Shown one piece after another: positions 8,439-16,086 of a DNA stretch of 64,000 nucleotides. The stretch's first letter is position 1, and every line of letters starts with the position of its first letter. Source of the stretch: Acidimicrobiales bacterium (GTDB lineage Bacteria; Actinomycetota; Acidimicrobiia; Acidimicrobiales; MedAcidi-G1); the NCBI GenBank assembly GCA_028823445.1, contig JAPKBH010000006.1:1-64000 (forward strand). The letters run 5' to 3'. The position numbers and the translations under genes are program-made. The notes under the pieces were generated by a model. It searched no databases and was not told the origin of the DNA. It worked only from the letters and a program-made list of their open reading frames with translations.

Positions 8439-10374
8439 GGGTAGTCTCCGCAATTTTTTCTACCCGAATAGCAGTCGCCTTAAACTCGGCGGTTCCTGAC
8501 TTCTTGTCGTAGGCATCGCTAACCAGTTGGTTGATGTCGGCAAGTTCGGGAAAATGATAGGTCGTGAAAGCCAACCCGGTTTGCAGCGTGGCATCAATGC
8601 TTATCGTCATCTGAATTGACCCCCGTCGCGAGGAAACCTGCACTCGGTCGCCGGCTTGTACCCCAAGGTGCAAAGCATCTGAAGCAGAGAGTTCCAAGGC
8701 CTCACCCGAACGAATGGGTGAGTTGAAACTCTCGGTTTGCACCCCGGTGTTAAACGAATCAAGCGCTCGGCCGGTAGTGAGCCGCAAAGGAAACTCTTCG
8801 GAAAGCGCATCAATCGGTGGTCGATGCTCCACGCACGAGAAAGGAGCCCGCCGACCACTAATGGGCCGTTCCCAAAGCCGCCCGTGTAAGAAACGACTCC
8901 CCGGGTGGTCTTCGTCAGGGCATGGCCACTGCAAGCCACCTTCATCGGCTAACCGTTGCCACGACATACCACCATGCATGGGTGATAACGCACGGAGTTC
9001 ATCCCAAAGTTCTTCTGCTGTGGGGTACCCCCAGTCGGCGGCCCCCATGCGTTGAGCCAAATCAGCAATAATGTCAATTTCTTGGCGAGCCTGCCCCGGA
9101 GGGCTAATGGCCGCTCGCGTCCTTTGCACTCGGCGCTCGCTAGAAGTTACTGTCCCGTCTGACTCGGCCCACCCTAAAGCAGCTGGAAAAACAACATCTG
9201 CAAGTTGCGCCGTGCGGGTCATGAACACGTCTTGAACCACCAATACGTCAAGGCCTTCCAGCATGGCTCGCGCATGTTTGGCATCTGCCTCGGAATCAGC
9301 AGGGTTTTCACCGACGACCCACACCGCTCTTAACTCTCTGGTGGCCATGGCTTCAAACATTTCTGTCAGGTTTAGCCCAACTTGGCCAGTAAACGTGGTG
9401 CCCCATGCCTCTTCAAATTTTTTCCGTAGGGCATCATTGTCAACATCTTGGAATCCGGGGAGCTTGTTGGGCAAAGCCCCCATGTCTCCCCCGCCTTGCA
9501 CATTGTTTTGCCCCCGTAGCGGCACCAACCCCGACCCCCAACGACCGACGTGGCCGGTAAGCAGCGACAGGTTGGACAGAGCCAGCACATTGTCGACCCC
9601 GGTGTGGTGTTCAGTGATGCCGAGCGTCCACAAGAGTTGAGCGGTAGCCGCTTTGGCGTAACCATGGGCAAGGTCAGCAATTGCTTCGGCCGGCACCCCG
9701 GTTACTTCAGCGGTGTACTCAAGCGTCCAGGGTTCTACAAAAGCAGCAAAGGCCTCAAAACCTTCAGTGGCCTGTTCAACAAACTCCTCGTTGACTAACC
9801 CGGCGTGGATGATCTGGCGAGCCACCCCGTTGGCCAAGGCAATGTCGGTCCCTACGCTTAGGCCCAGCCAGGCATCGGCGAATTTGGCCGAGGCAGTACG
9901 GCGTGGGTCGATGACCCACATACGCGCTCCATTTTTTATGCCTTTTAAGAGGTGGTGGAAAAAAATAGGGTGGGCGGCCCGAGCATTGGAGCCCCACAGC
10001 ACAATGGCTTCCGTTTCTTCAATTTCTTCATAAGAGGACGTCCCGCCCCCTGCTCCGAATACTGTCGCCAGACCGACGACGCTAGGAGCGTGTCAAGTTC
10101 GATTACAACTATCAATGTTGTTGGTGCCAATGACTGTTCGAGCAAATTTCTGGACGGCGTAGTTCACTTCATTAATAGTTTTTGAGCAACTGAACACGCC
10201 AAAAGAATCGGGACCATGTTGCTCAATAACCGACCGAAAACCTGCGGCAGCGCGGTCTAGTGCCTCGTCCCATGTTGCTGCACGCAACGCACCGTTTTCT
10301 CGCACCATCGGGGTGGTTAAACGCTTACCCATAATCTTCCAATCTTCGTTGACCGGCGGGCCGAGGCCCTTCAA
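8431..10374 (-). CDS. Selenocysteine-containing formate dehydrogenase catalytic subunit (Mo-bisPGD), with in-frame UGA
   Basis: Two stretches usually read as separate ORFs are one frame, broken only by TGA at 10093-10095. The reading around it is NNIDSCNRT-U-HAPS, which matches the Mo-ligand region of formate dehydrogenases (E. coli FdhF has CARV-U-HGPS). The next residue is the conserved His. Further motifs are RGQNNVQGGGDMGALP and a C-terminal molybdopterin-dinucleotide-binding domain. The product is about 647 residues from TTG 10374, or 633 from ATG 10332 (GGAAG four bases upstream), with the U at codon 94 or 80. The chain lacks the usual N-terminal [4Fe-4S] domain; that domain is encoded by the last gene of the operon. 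It oxidises formate to CO2. A real nonsense mutation is the alternative, but the codon's exact position and the SECIS-like hairpin argue against it. Confidence 0.85.
10052..10095 (-). promoter_or_regulatory. SECIS-like hairpin directing selenocysteine at the FDH UGA
   Basis: Read on the minus strand after TGA, GTCGTC (10080-10075) pairs with GGCGAC (10069-10064) around a GGTCT apical loop. An outer GCTCC/GGAGC helix (10089-10085 with 10056-10052) encloses it. The GGTCT loop begins 18 bases after the TGA. By my recollection this is the same loop sequence and spacing as in the E. coli fdhF SECIS. Because the loop also encodes the conserved Gly-Leu, part of the resemblance could come from protein conservation. 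Confidence 0.75.
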
Positions 10375-10398
10375 TGTTGGCCGAAGACTAGCGCAGAA

Positions 10399-11646
10399 TT
10401 AGACCCTCGGGGCTTTTTTCTCGCTCCCGAAAGAAGAAAAAACTTGATCTTGTCTCTCACGGCGTTCCAAGAGACGAATGCTGGAACGTAGTTCGTCTCG
10501 ATCGAGGTAGCAGCCCCGCAAATGCCGGTGGCCGCTCCCCGTTTCAAAAGCCGTACGGGCATGCAAAGCTCGGCGATTATCAAAAATTAAACAATCCCCT
10601 GGCTCAAGACGAAAATGAATTTGAAAACGTTCGTGGTGGCTGGTTTTTTCAAACAACTGGTAAGCGGCATACATTTCTTCTACCAAATCAAACGGGGCAT
10701 TCAACGGGCCTCGCAACCAATTTCCGGCCCGAATCTCAAAAAGATGACCATCAGCATCCAAGCCAATCATGGGGGCTCGCCACCGATAATCGCTGCTGCG
10801 ACTGCGGTTGGCAAAATCCCAGGGCACGGTGGTTAGCAAAGCAAACGCCCGGGGGTCTACTTGGCGAATTTCTTCCGCCACCCGAAACCCATCTACCAAA
10901 AAACTGAACCCACCCTCCACGCTGTTGGCCATGCAATGCAACAACTGCAACCCTGGTTGATATTCCCGTGTTGGGAGATCCGTATGCGGAGGAAGCCCAA
11001 TGCCAGTGTTGGAGTTGCTCACCGGGTCGCCTTCTATCATCACATCGAAGAATCCACCAAAGTTGGTGTGGCGCACCACCCCAATGCGATCCGCTACTTC
11101 TCCTACCGCCTCGGTATTTGTGGGCACCCCGTGTAGCAAAGCACAAGCATCGTCTCGAATAGCCTTTAACCACGCCAATTCAACAGTTTTGTCAACGCAC
11201 ACCTCTGACCAAGCAAACCCGTCTGGCCTCTCGCGGGTTGAGGCATCCCACAAGGTGGGGGCAACCCAACGGTCAGTTCGACTCTGCGCTGAGGAGCAAT
11301 AGGCCCGCAACCATCCCGGATGGAAAATGCTTTGATGTTCTTCAGGCGCCCAGTCCACTACCAAAGCGCCTTCTTTGTTTAACCTCACCGAAGCCGGGTG
11401 TAAATCATCTGGGGCCTGAGAAACTTCGTAGGTTTGTTCCAAGGTGTAGTGGTGCACACAACACGGGCAGTTGTCGCGTAGCCACAATGCATGAAACTCG
11501 CTGACCCGGCCGTCGCTCCACTGCAGCGTTACTTTGCGGCCAACCACTACCGCCTCGGTTATCTGGTGTTCCATGGGATAAAGCGAAAAGTCCCCGGTGG
11601 GCAGGTTATGGGGCGATGGCAAGGCGGCCCGGTCTTCTGGTTCCAT
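10399..11646 (-). CDS. Gamma-butyrobetaine hydroxylase-like 2-oxoglutarate/Fe(II) dioxygenase
   Basis: This 415-residue TauD/BBOX-type dioxygenase has an N-terminal DUF971-like small domain (residues about 30-110) with the zinc-type cysteine cluster DNCPCC, then the jelly-roll catalytic domain. Iron ligands are the HTD of LPPHTDLP and the distal His in RALHART. An Arg for 2-oxoglutarate follows. The family converts gamma-butyrobetaine to L-carnitine or hydroxylates trimethyllysine. Neighbouring carnitine dehydrogenase (nine bases upstream) and BKACE support gamma-butyrobetaine. The Cys spacing (C-x-C-C) is more compact than the C-x-C-x2-C usually seen in BBOX. Its stop lies in the same frame as the following FDH gene, 24 bases before that gene's possible TTG start. 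Confidence 0.85.
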   Translation of the reverse strand: MEPEDRAALPSPHNLPTGDFSLYPMEHQITEAVVVGRKVTLQWSDGRVSEFHALWLRDNCPCCVHHYTLEQTYEVSQAPDDLHPASVRLNKEGALVVDWAPEEHQSIFHPGWLRAYCSSAQSRTDRWVAPTLWDASTRERPDGFAWSEVCVDKTVELAWLKAIRDDACALLHGVPTNTEAVGEVADRIGVVRHTNFGGFFDVMIEGDPVSNSNTGIGLPPHTDLPTREYQPGLQLLHCMANSVEGGFSFLVDGFRVAEEIRQVDPRAFALLTTVPWDFANRSRSSDYRWRAPMIGLDADGHLFEIRAGNWLRGPLNAPFDLVEEMYAAYQLFEKTSHHERFQIHFRLEPGDCLIFDNRRALHARTAFETGSGHRHLRGCYLDRDELRSSIRLLERRERQDQVFSSFGSEKKAPRV

Positions 11647-11654
11647 GCGTTCTC

Positions 11655-12593
11655 CTAATCACCTTCTCTTAAGGCTTGCAAAATTTTGACCAAACCACGG
11701 TCTCTTTCCTCAACCAAGTCGGCCACCGTCCGCCCTGCCGCCTCATCAAGGCAGCCTTCAACTACTGCGTCACGAAGTTCAGTCGTAAGTTCCGGAGCCA
11801 CCAACCTGGTCCACGGCGACTGCAGGGACGGCCCAAAATGGTCCAGCATGTGAGCCATACCGCCTTCGCCGCCCGCCAAATGAAAAGTCAACATGGGTCC
11901 CATCAATGCCCACCGCAGTCCCGGGCCAGCAGTAATCGCTAAATCCAATTGTTCGACCGTGGCTTCACCGTTGGCCACCATGTGGAGCGCCTCACGCCAC
12001 ATCGCTTCTTGCAGGCGGTCCGAAACAAACCCTTCGACTTCTTTATCTAAGCGCATCACCGTTTTTCCGGTGGATTCATAAATTTTTACCGCTCGGTCCA
12101 TAGCGGCACTGGAGGTTTGCGGGCCCGCCACCACCTCTACCAGTGGCAACAAATACACCGGGTTAAAGGGATGCCCCACCACCACGCGTTCCGGGGCATG
12201 CCCGCATTGTGTCGTCATATCGCTAATCAGATACCCCGAGGTGGATGAAGCAATTATTACTTCCGGGTCGCATAACTGGTCGAGTTCAGCCAGCAAGCCT
12301 TGCTTCAACTCCAAGCGTTCGGGAGCGTTCTCTTGCACCAGCAGGGCTCCGCTTACCGCCTCTTCCGTGGTGGCACAAAAAGTTACCCTGCTGCGGTCAG
12401 CACCCGCAGCCAGACCCAGTTGTTCCATGGCCGGCCACGCTAAATCTAAAAACTCTTGGAGGCGCTGCTCGCCTCCGGGGGCGGGGTCCCAAGCCTGCAC
12501 GCCGTAGCCCTGGCCTAAAAAATGGGCCGCCCAACCACACCCAATAACCCCCATGCCAATGCAGGCCACGGTTGACGAAGGTTGATTGTTCAT
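11655..12593 (-). CDS. cdhA: L-carnitine dehydrogenase (3-hydroxyacyl-CoA dehydrogenase family)
   Basis: This 312-residue NAD-dependent dehydrogenase has the Rossmann motif GMGVIGCGWAAHFLGQG, in which the GxGW variant is characteristic of carnitine dehydrogenases. Other motifs are AWDPAPG, NAPERLELKQ, SSTSGYLISDM and GHPFNPVYLLPLVEVV. It oxidises L-carnitine to 3-dehydrocarnitine. Some relatives carry a fused C-terminal thioesterase; this one ends after the 3HCDH domain, so betainyl-CoA hydrolysis must come from another gene, and none is seen nearby. Its start overlaps the BKACE stop by four bases. The neighbours (BKACE before, BBOX-like after) make the assignment firm. Confidence 0.88.
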   Translation of the reverse strand: MNNQPSSTVACIGMGVIGCGWAAHFLGQGYGVQAWDPAPGGEQRLQEFLDLAWPAMEQLGLAAGADRSRVTFCATTEEAVSGALLVQENAPERLELKQGLLAELDQLCDPEVIIASSTSGYLISDMTTQCGHAPERVVVGHPFNPVYLLPLVEVVAGPQTSSAAMDRAVKIYESTGKTVMRLDKEVEGFVSDRLQEAMWREALHMVANGEATVEQLDLAITAGPGLRWALMGPMLTFHLAGGEGGMAHMLDHFGPSLQSPWTRLVAPELTTELRDAVVEGCLDEAAGRTVADLVEERDRGLVKILQALREGD

Positions 12594-13486
12594 CGGTTTA
12601 GTTGCAACGTTTCACGAGCCTCGGCCGCTGTTTGCACCCGGGCCCCCATGAGCTCAATGATTTTCACCGCCTTAGCTACCAACTGTTCGTTGGTGGCCAA
12701 CACGCCACGCTCTAGGTAAAGGTTGTCTTCGAGGCCCACCCTTACGTGGCCGCCCAACATGATGGACTGAGCCACCATAGGCATTTGCATCGCCCCCAGA
12801 CCGAAAGAGGTGAACTCGGCTTGCTCGGGTAAACGGTTTACCATGGCTTGCAAAATACCTACATCCATTGGGGTGCCGTAAGGAATGGACAAGCAAAGTT
12901 GCAGCCAGTACGGCGCATCAACCAGGCCCTCGTCAATCATGGTTTCAGCGAACCACAAGTTCCCTGTGTCAAATACTTCAAGCTCCGGTTTTACCCCGAG
13001 TTCACGCACTCGTTCGGCCATAATGCGCAACATGTCGGGTGTTGAAACATAAACCGCATTCCCGTCACCAAAGTTGAGCGAACCGCAATCCAACGAGCAA
13101 ATATCTGGGCGTATAGCTTCCACATGAGCTAACCGCTCGGCCCCACCCACCAAATCGGTCCCGGGTTGCCAATCCATGGGGTCATGGTCGGGGCCTACGT
13201 TGAGGTCTCCACCCATACCGGCAGTCAAGTTGACCACCACTTCTTGGTTCTCGGCTCGGATGCGCTCTACCACCTCTTGGTAATAAGCAACCGTGCGGGC
13301 ACCTTGGCCTGTTTCGAGATTTCGTACGTGGCAATGCACAATGGCTGCTCCGGCAGCGGCTGCCGCTAAAGCCGAATCGGCAATGGCTTCGGGGGTTACC
13401 GGCACGTGAAGGCTTTTACCCGTGGTGTCTCCCGACCCAGTTACCGCACATGAAATAATGACTTTCCGGTTCATGGACCGACCCAT
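12590..13486 (-). CDS. cdhB: BKACE (DUF849) 3-dehydrocarnitine cleavage enzyme
   Basis: This 298-residue beta-keto acid cleavage enzyme has a TIM-barrel fold. The zinc-binding HCHVRN motif lies near residue 50, with VVNLTAGMG, SLDCGSLNFG and GLGAMQMP further on. In carnitine clusters this family condenses 3-dehydrocarnitine with acetyl-CoA to give betainyl-CoA and acetoacetate. First gene of the leftward carnitine-formate dehydrogenase operon: GAGGAG stands five bases before the ATG, and a 153-base divergent region separates it from serA. A second in-frame ATG four codons in has no better ribosome site. Other BKACEs act on 3-keto-5-aminohexanoate; the adjacent carnitine dehydrogenase decides the substrate. 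Confidence 0.88.
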   Translation of the reverse strand: MGRSMNRKVIISCAVTGSGDTTGKSLHVPVTPEAIADSALAAAAAGAAIVHCHVRNLETGQGARTVAYYQEVVERIRAENQEVVVNLTAGMGGDLNVGPDHDPMDWQPGTDLVGGAERLAHVEAIRPDICSLDCGSLNFGDGNAVYVSTPDMLRIMAERVRELGVKPELEVFDTGNLWFAETMIDEGLVDAPYWLQLCLSIPYGTPMDVGILQAMVNRLPEQAEFTSFGLGAMQMPMVAQSIMLGGHVRVGLEDNLYLERGVLATNEQLVAKAVKIIELMGARVQTAAEARETLQLNR

Positions 13487-13639
13487 CAGAACTCCTCACT
13501 TTAGGGGCTTTCACCGAAGCGAAACCCATTCCTCTTGTCTTTGTTCGCTCGAGTGTCTAGAGTTTCCCTAACCCGATCCGCAGAGACTACCCTGCCCCCC
13601 GCATCACGTGTGCCGGGAGTGGCGTGTTAGAGGAACCTT

Positions 13640-14845
13640 ATGAAAATTCTTTTCGCAGACGCTCTTCCAGAATCCTACATTGATGCCCTCAAGCAAAGGG
13701 GGGACAGTTGCCTTGTCAGCGCAGACTTGGGCGCTGATGACCTTTCCGGCGCACTCGACGGCGTGGATGTCTTAGTGGTTCGTAGCACCAAAGTTACGGC
13801 AGCCGCCATTGACAGCGCCAACCAGTTGGCGCTTATTGTGCGGGCCGGTGCGGGCACCAACACCATTGATTGTCAAGCGGCAGCCGATGCCGGGGTGTAC
13901 GTCTGCAACGTACCGGGCACTAACTCGGTGGCCGTAGCAGAACTCACCATGGGGTTACTAGTAGCCATCGATCGCCATATTGCTCAAGCCACCGCAGACC
14001 TTCGCAATGGGCAATGGAACAAGAAGTCTTACAGTAAAGCCGATGGCCTACTCGGCAAAACCATGGGCATTATCGGTCTCGGAGAAATCGGCCTTGCCGT
14101 GGCCGAACGGGCCCGAGCCTTTGGCATCACTGTGGTAGCAGAACGAAAAACCGGCCGAGGCGCCGACGTGGAAATGCGTATTCGTTCTCTCGGCATTCGG
14201 CTCGTTGATGACCTTCCAGCGTTACTTGACGAATCTGACATTGTTTCGCTCCATGTCCCCGGAGGGCAAGCCACCCAAGGGTTGGTCGACGCCGACTTTT
14301 TGGGCCGCATGAAAGACGACGCTATTTTGCTCAACACCAGCCGAGGAGAGGTCGTGGATGAAGAAGCTCTACTTCATGCGCTAGAAACCACCGGCTTACG
14401 CACTGGTCTCGATGTCTTCTGCAACGAACCGGGTTCAGGCACTGGCACCTTTACTTCGACCATTGCTGCTCACCCCAAGGTTATTGGCACCCACCATATT
14501 GGGGCTTCCACTCAACAAGCCCAAGATGCCACCTCAGCGGGCACCGTTGATGTTATTGAGGCTTACCGCAGCGGTGAACTGATGAACTGCGTCAACATGA
14601 CTGATGCTCGGGTTGGTACTTACACCATCACCATTCGCCACTTTGACCAGGTTGGCGTACTAGCCGAAGCCTTACGAGTGCTGAGGAACGCCCGGGTAAA
14701 CGTACAAACCATGCAAAACAAAGTGTTTCTTGGTTCGAACGCTGCGGTGGCTTTAATAGATGTGGGCGGTGAGATTACCGACGAAATTTCCCAAGAACTC
14801 AACGAACTTGACAATGTTATTCAAGTTCAGATTCGCAAGCGATAA
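13640..14845 (+). CDS. serA: D-3-phosphoglycerate dehydrogenase-type oxidoreductase with ACT domain
   Basis: This 401-residue D-2-hydroxyacid dehydrogenase performs the first step of serine synthesis (3-phosphoglycerate to phosphohydroxypyruvate, NAD). The nucleotide fold motif is GIIGLGEIG near residue 150. Catalytic Arg, Glu and His are visible in NTSRGEVV, CNEPG and GTHHIGAST. A C-terminal ACT domain (about 325-401) would provide allosteric control, typically by serine. The gene is followed two bases later by a DUF1015 gene, a common pairing. Serine and glycine supply links it loosely to the C1 genes. The 153-base divergent region upstream holds no clear copy of the TTCCCAC palindrome. Confidence 0.85.
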   Translation: MKILFADALPESYIDALKQRGDSCLVSADLGADDLSGALDGVDVLVVRSTKVTAAAIDSANQLALIVRAGAGTNTIDCQAAADAGVYVCNVPGTNSVAVAELTMGLLVAIDRHIAQATADLRNGQWNKKSYSKADGLLGKTMGIIGLGEIGLAVAERARAFGITVVAERKTGRGADVEMRIRSLGIRLVDDLPALLDESDIVSLHVPGGQATQGLVDADFLGRMKDDAILLNTSRGEVVDEEALLHALETTGLRTGLDVFCNEPGSGTGTFTSTIAAHPKVIGTHHIGASTQQAQDATSAGTVDVIEAYRSGELMNCVNMTDARVGTYTITIRHFDQVGVLAEALRVLRNARVNVQTMQNKVFLGSNAAVALIDVGGEITDEISQELNELDNVIQVQIRKR

Positions 14846-14847
14846 AC

Positions 14848-16086
14848 ATGAGCGTACTTCGCCCCTTCCCCGGGCTTCTCATAAAACCCGAGTGGGCCGA
14901 CCGAGTAACTACCGGCCCCTACGACGCCTACTCCCCCGCTGAACGGGTGGCCATCATCGCCGACAACCCTTACAGTTTTCTTTACGTGACCCGCTCCCGA
15001 GAAGACCTCCCGTTGGAACAGCGTGACGACATTGGCAACCTGTTGACCAGTTGCGCCGAAGCCATGCAACGGTTGCATGACGCTGAGGCTTACCGCTGTT
15101 ACGACGAACTTTCGTTGTTCCTTTATCGCATGACCATTGACGGCCATCAACAAACCGGCATCATGGGTTTGGTTCCGGTAACCGAAGACGACGACCGAAG
15201 GATTTTGCGTCACGAAGCAGTGCGCCCGGGCCGCACCGATTTACTGGCCCGCCACCTTGTTGAAGTCGGGTCTTCATCAAGCCCGGTTTCGTTGACTTAC
15301 CGCAGCGATTCAGCGCTAGAAAAAGAAGTTCAACGTTTGTGCGGCAGCGAACCTGACCTTGTTTCAACCAGTGGCGGCGTTGATCAAGAGGTGTGGGTCG
15401 TTTCGGGCTCGGTGGCCCAAAACCTCGCCGACCTGGTTGGGGACCGTACGCTCTACGTCACCGATGGGCACCATCGTTTGGCGGCCGCCGCTACCGCCCG
15501 CGAACTTTTTGACGGAGCAGGTGGCCCGTTGGATTGGACCCAGGTGGTTTTGTTTCCTGATTCCGAAATGCTGGTGCTGCCGTTCCACCGACGTATCCAT
15601 GATCGTCAAGAACGCACCGCCCAGCAACTTTTCGCTGATCTTGAAACCATCGGCACCCTTACCCCGAAAGAAAATGCTGAACAGGCTCGCCCAGAACACG
15701 GCCAGGTTGGGATATTCATCAATGGCTCATGGTTTTGCATGGACCTTCCGGCAGCCCACGGAGTTTTGGCTGTTGACCAACTCGACGTATCCCGTTTGCA
15801 ACACGGCGTATTAAACCCGGTGTATGACATCGAGGACCCCGGGAATGACCCCTCCATTGATTACCTCCCCGAACCGGTTGGTTTGTTTGCTTTAGAGACC
15901 CGTTGCTTAGATGACAACGCCACTGGGTTTGTCATGCACCCCACCTCGGTCGCCGAATTAATGGCGGTGGCCGATGCTGGCGAACGCATGCCGCCAAAAT
16001 CCTCTTACTTTGAACCCAAACCTCAGTCAGGGGTTTTCATTCGTTGCTTGGATCGTGAACCGGGGTGGGAAGCCCCCTACGGATGA
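14848..16086 (+). CDS. DUF1015 family protein
   Basis: This 412-residue soluble protein belongs to the DUF1015 family, recognised by the N-terminal ALLIKPEWADRV-like region (here PGLLIKPEWAD), PYDAYSPAERV, and YVTDGHHRLAAA near residue 205, which resembles a ParB/kinase-like phosphate-binding HHR motif. It often lies beside serA in bacteria, and relatives in this superfamily include serine kinases of the ParB/Srx fold, so a role in serine metabolism is plausible but not shown. It sits two bases after serA and shares an ATGA overlap with pabBC. No signal peptide or membrane segment is visible. Confidence 0.8.
   Translation: MSVLRPFPGLLIKPEWADRVTTGPYDAYSPAERVAIIADNPYSFLYVTRSREDLPLEQRDDIGNLLTSCAEAMQRLHDAEAYRCYDELSLFLYRMTIDGHQQTGIMGLVPVTEDDDRRILRHEAVRPGRTDLLARHLVEVGSSSSPVSLTYRSDSALEKEVQRLCGSEPDLVSTSGGVDQEVWVVSGSVAQNLADLVGDRTLYVTDGHHRLAAAATARELFDGAGGPLDWTQVVLFPDSEMLVLPFHRRIHDRQERTAQQLFADLETIGTLTPKENAEQARPEHGQVGIFINGSWFCMDLPAAHGVLAVDQLDVSRLQHGVLNPVYDIEDPGNDPSIDYLPEPVGLFALETRCLDDNATGFVMHPTSVAELMAVADAGERMPPKSSYFEPKPQSGVFIRCLDREPGWEAPYG

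Noticed and set aside
10093-10095. The TGA inside the formate dehydrogenase gene as a nonsense mutation or pseudogene mark
   Set aside because: It is at the exact Cys/Sec position of the family, the frame continues unchanged, and a SECIS-like hairpin follows. Selenocysteine explains all three.
10371-10583. A 70-residue minus-strand ORF over the end of the BBOX-like gene
   Set aside because: It lies in another frame of a clear dioxygenase gene and has no recognisable motif.
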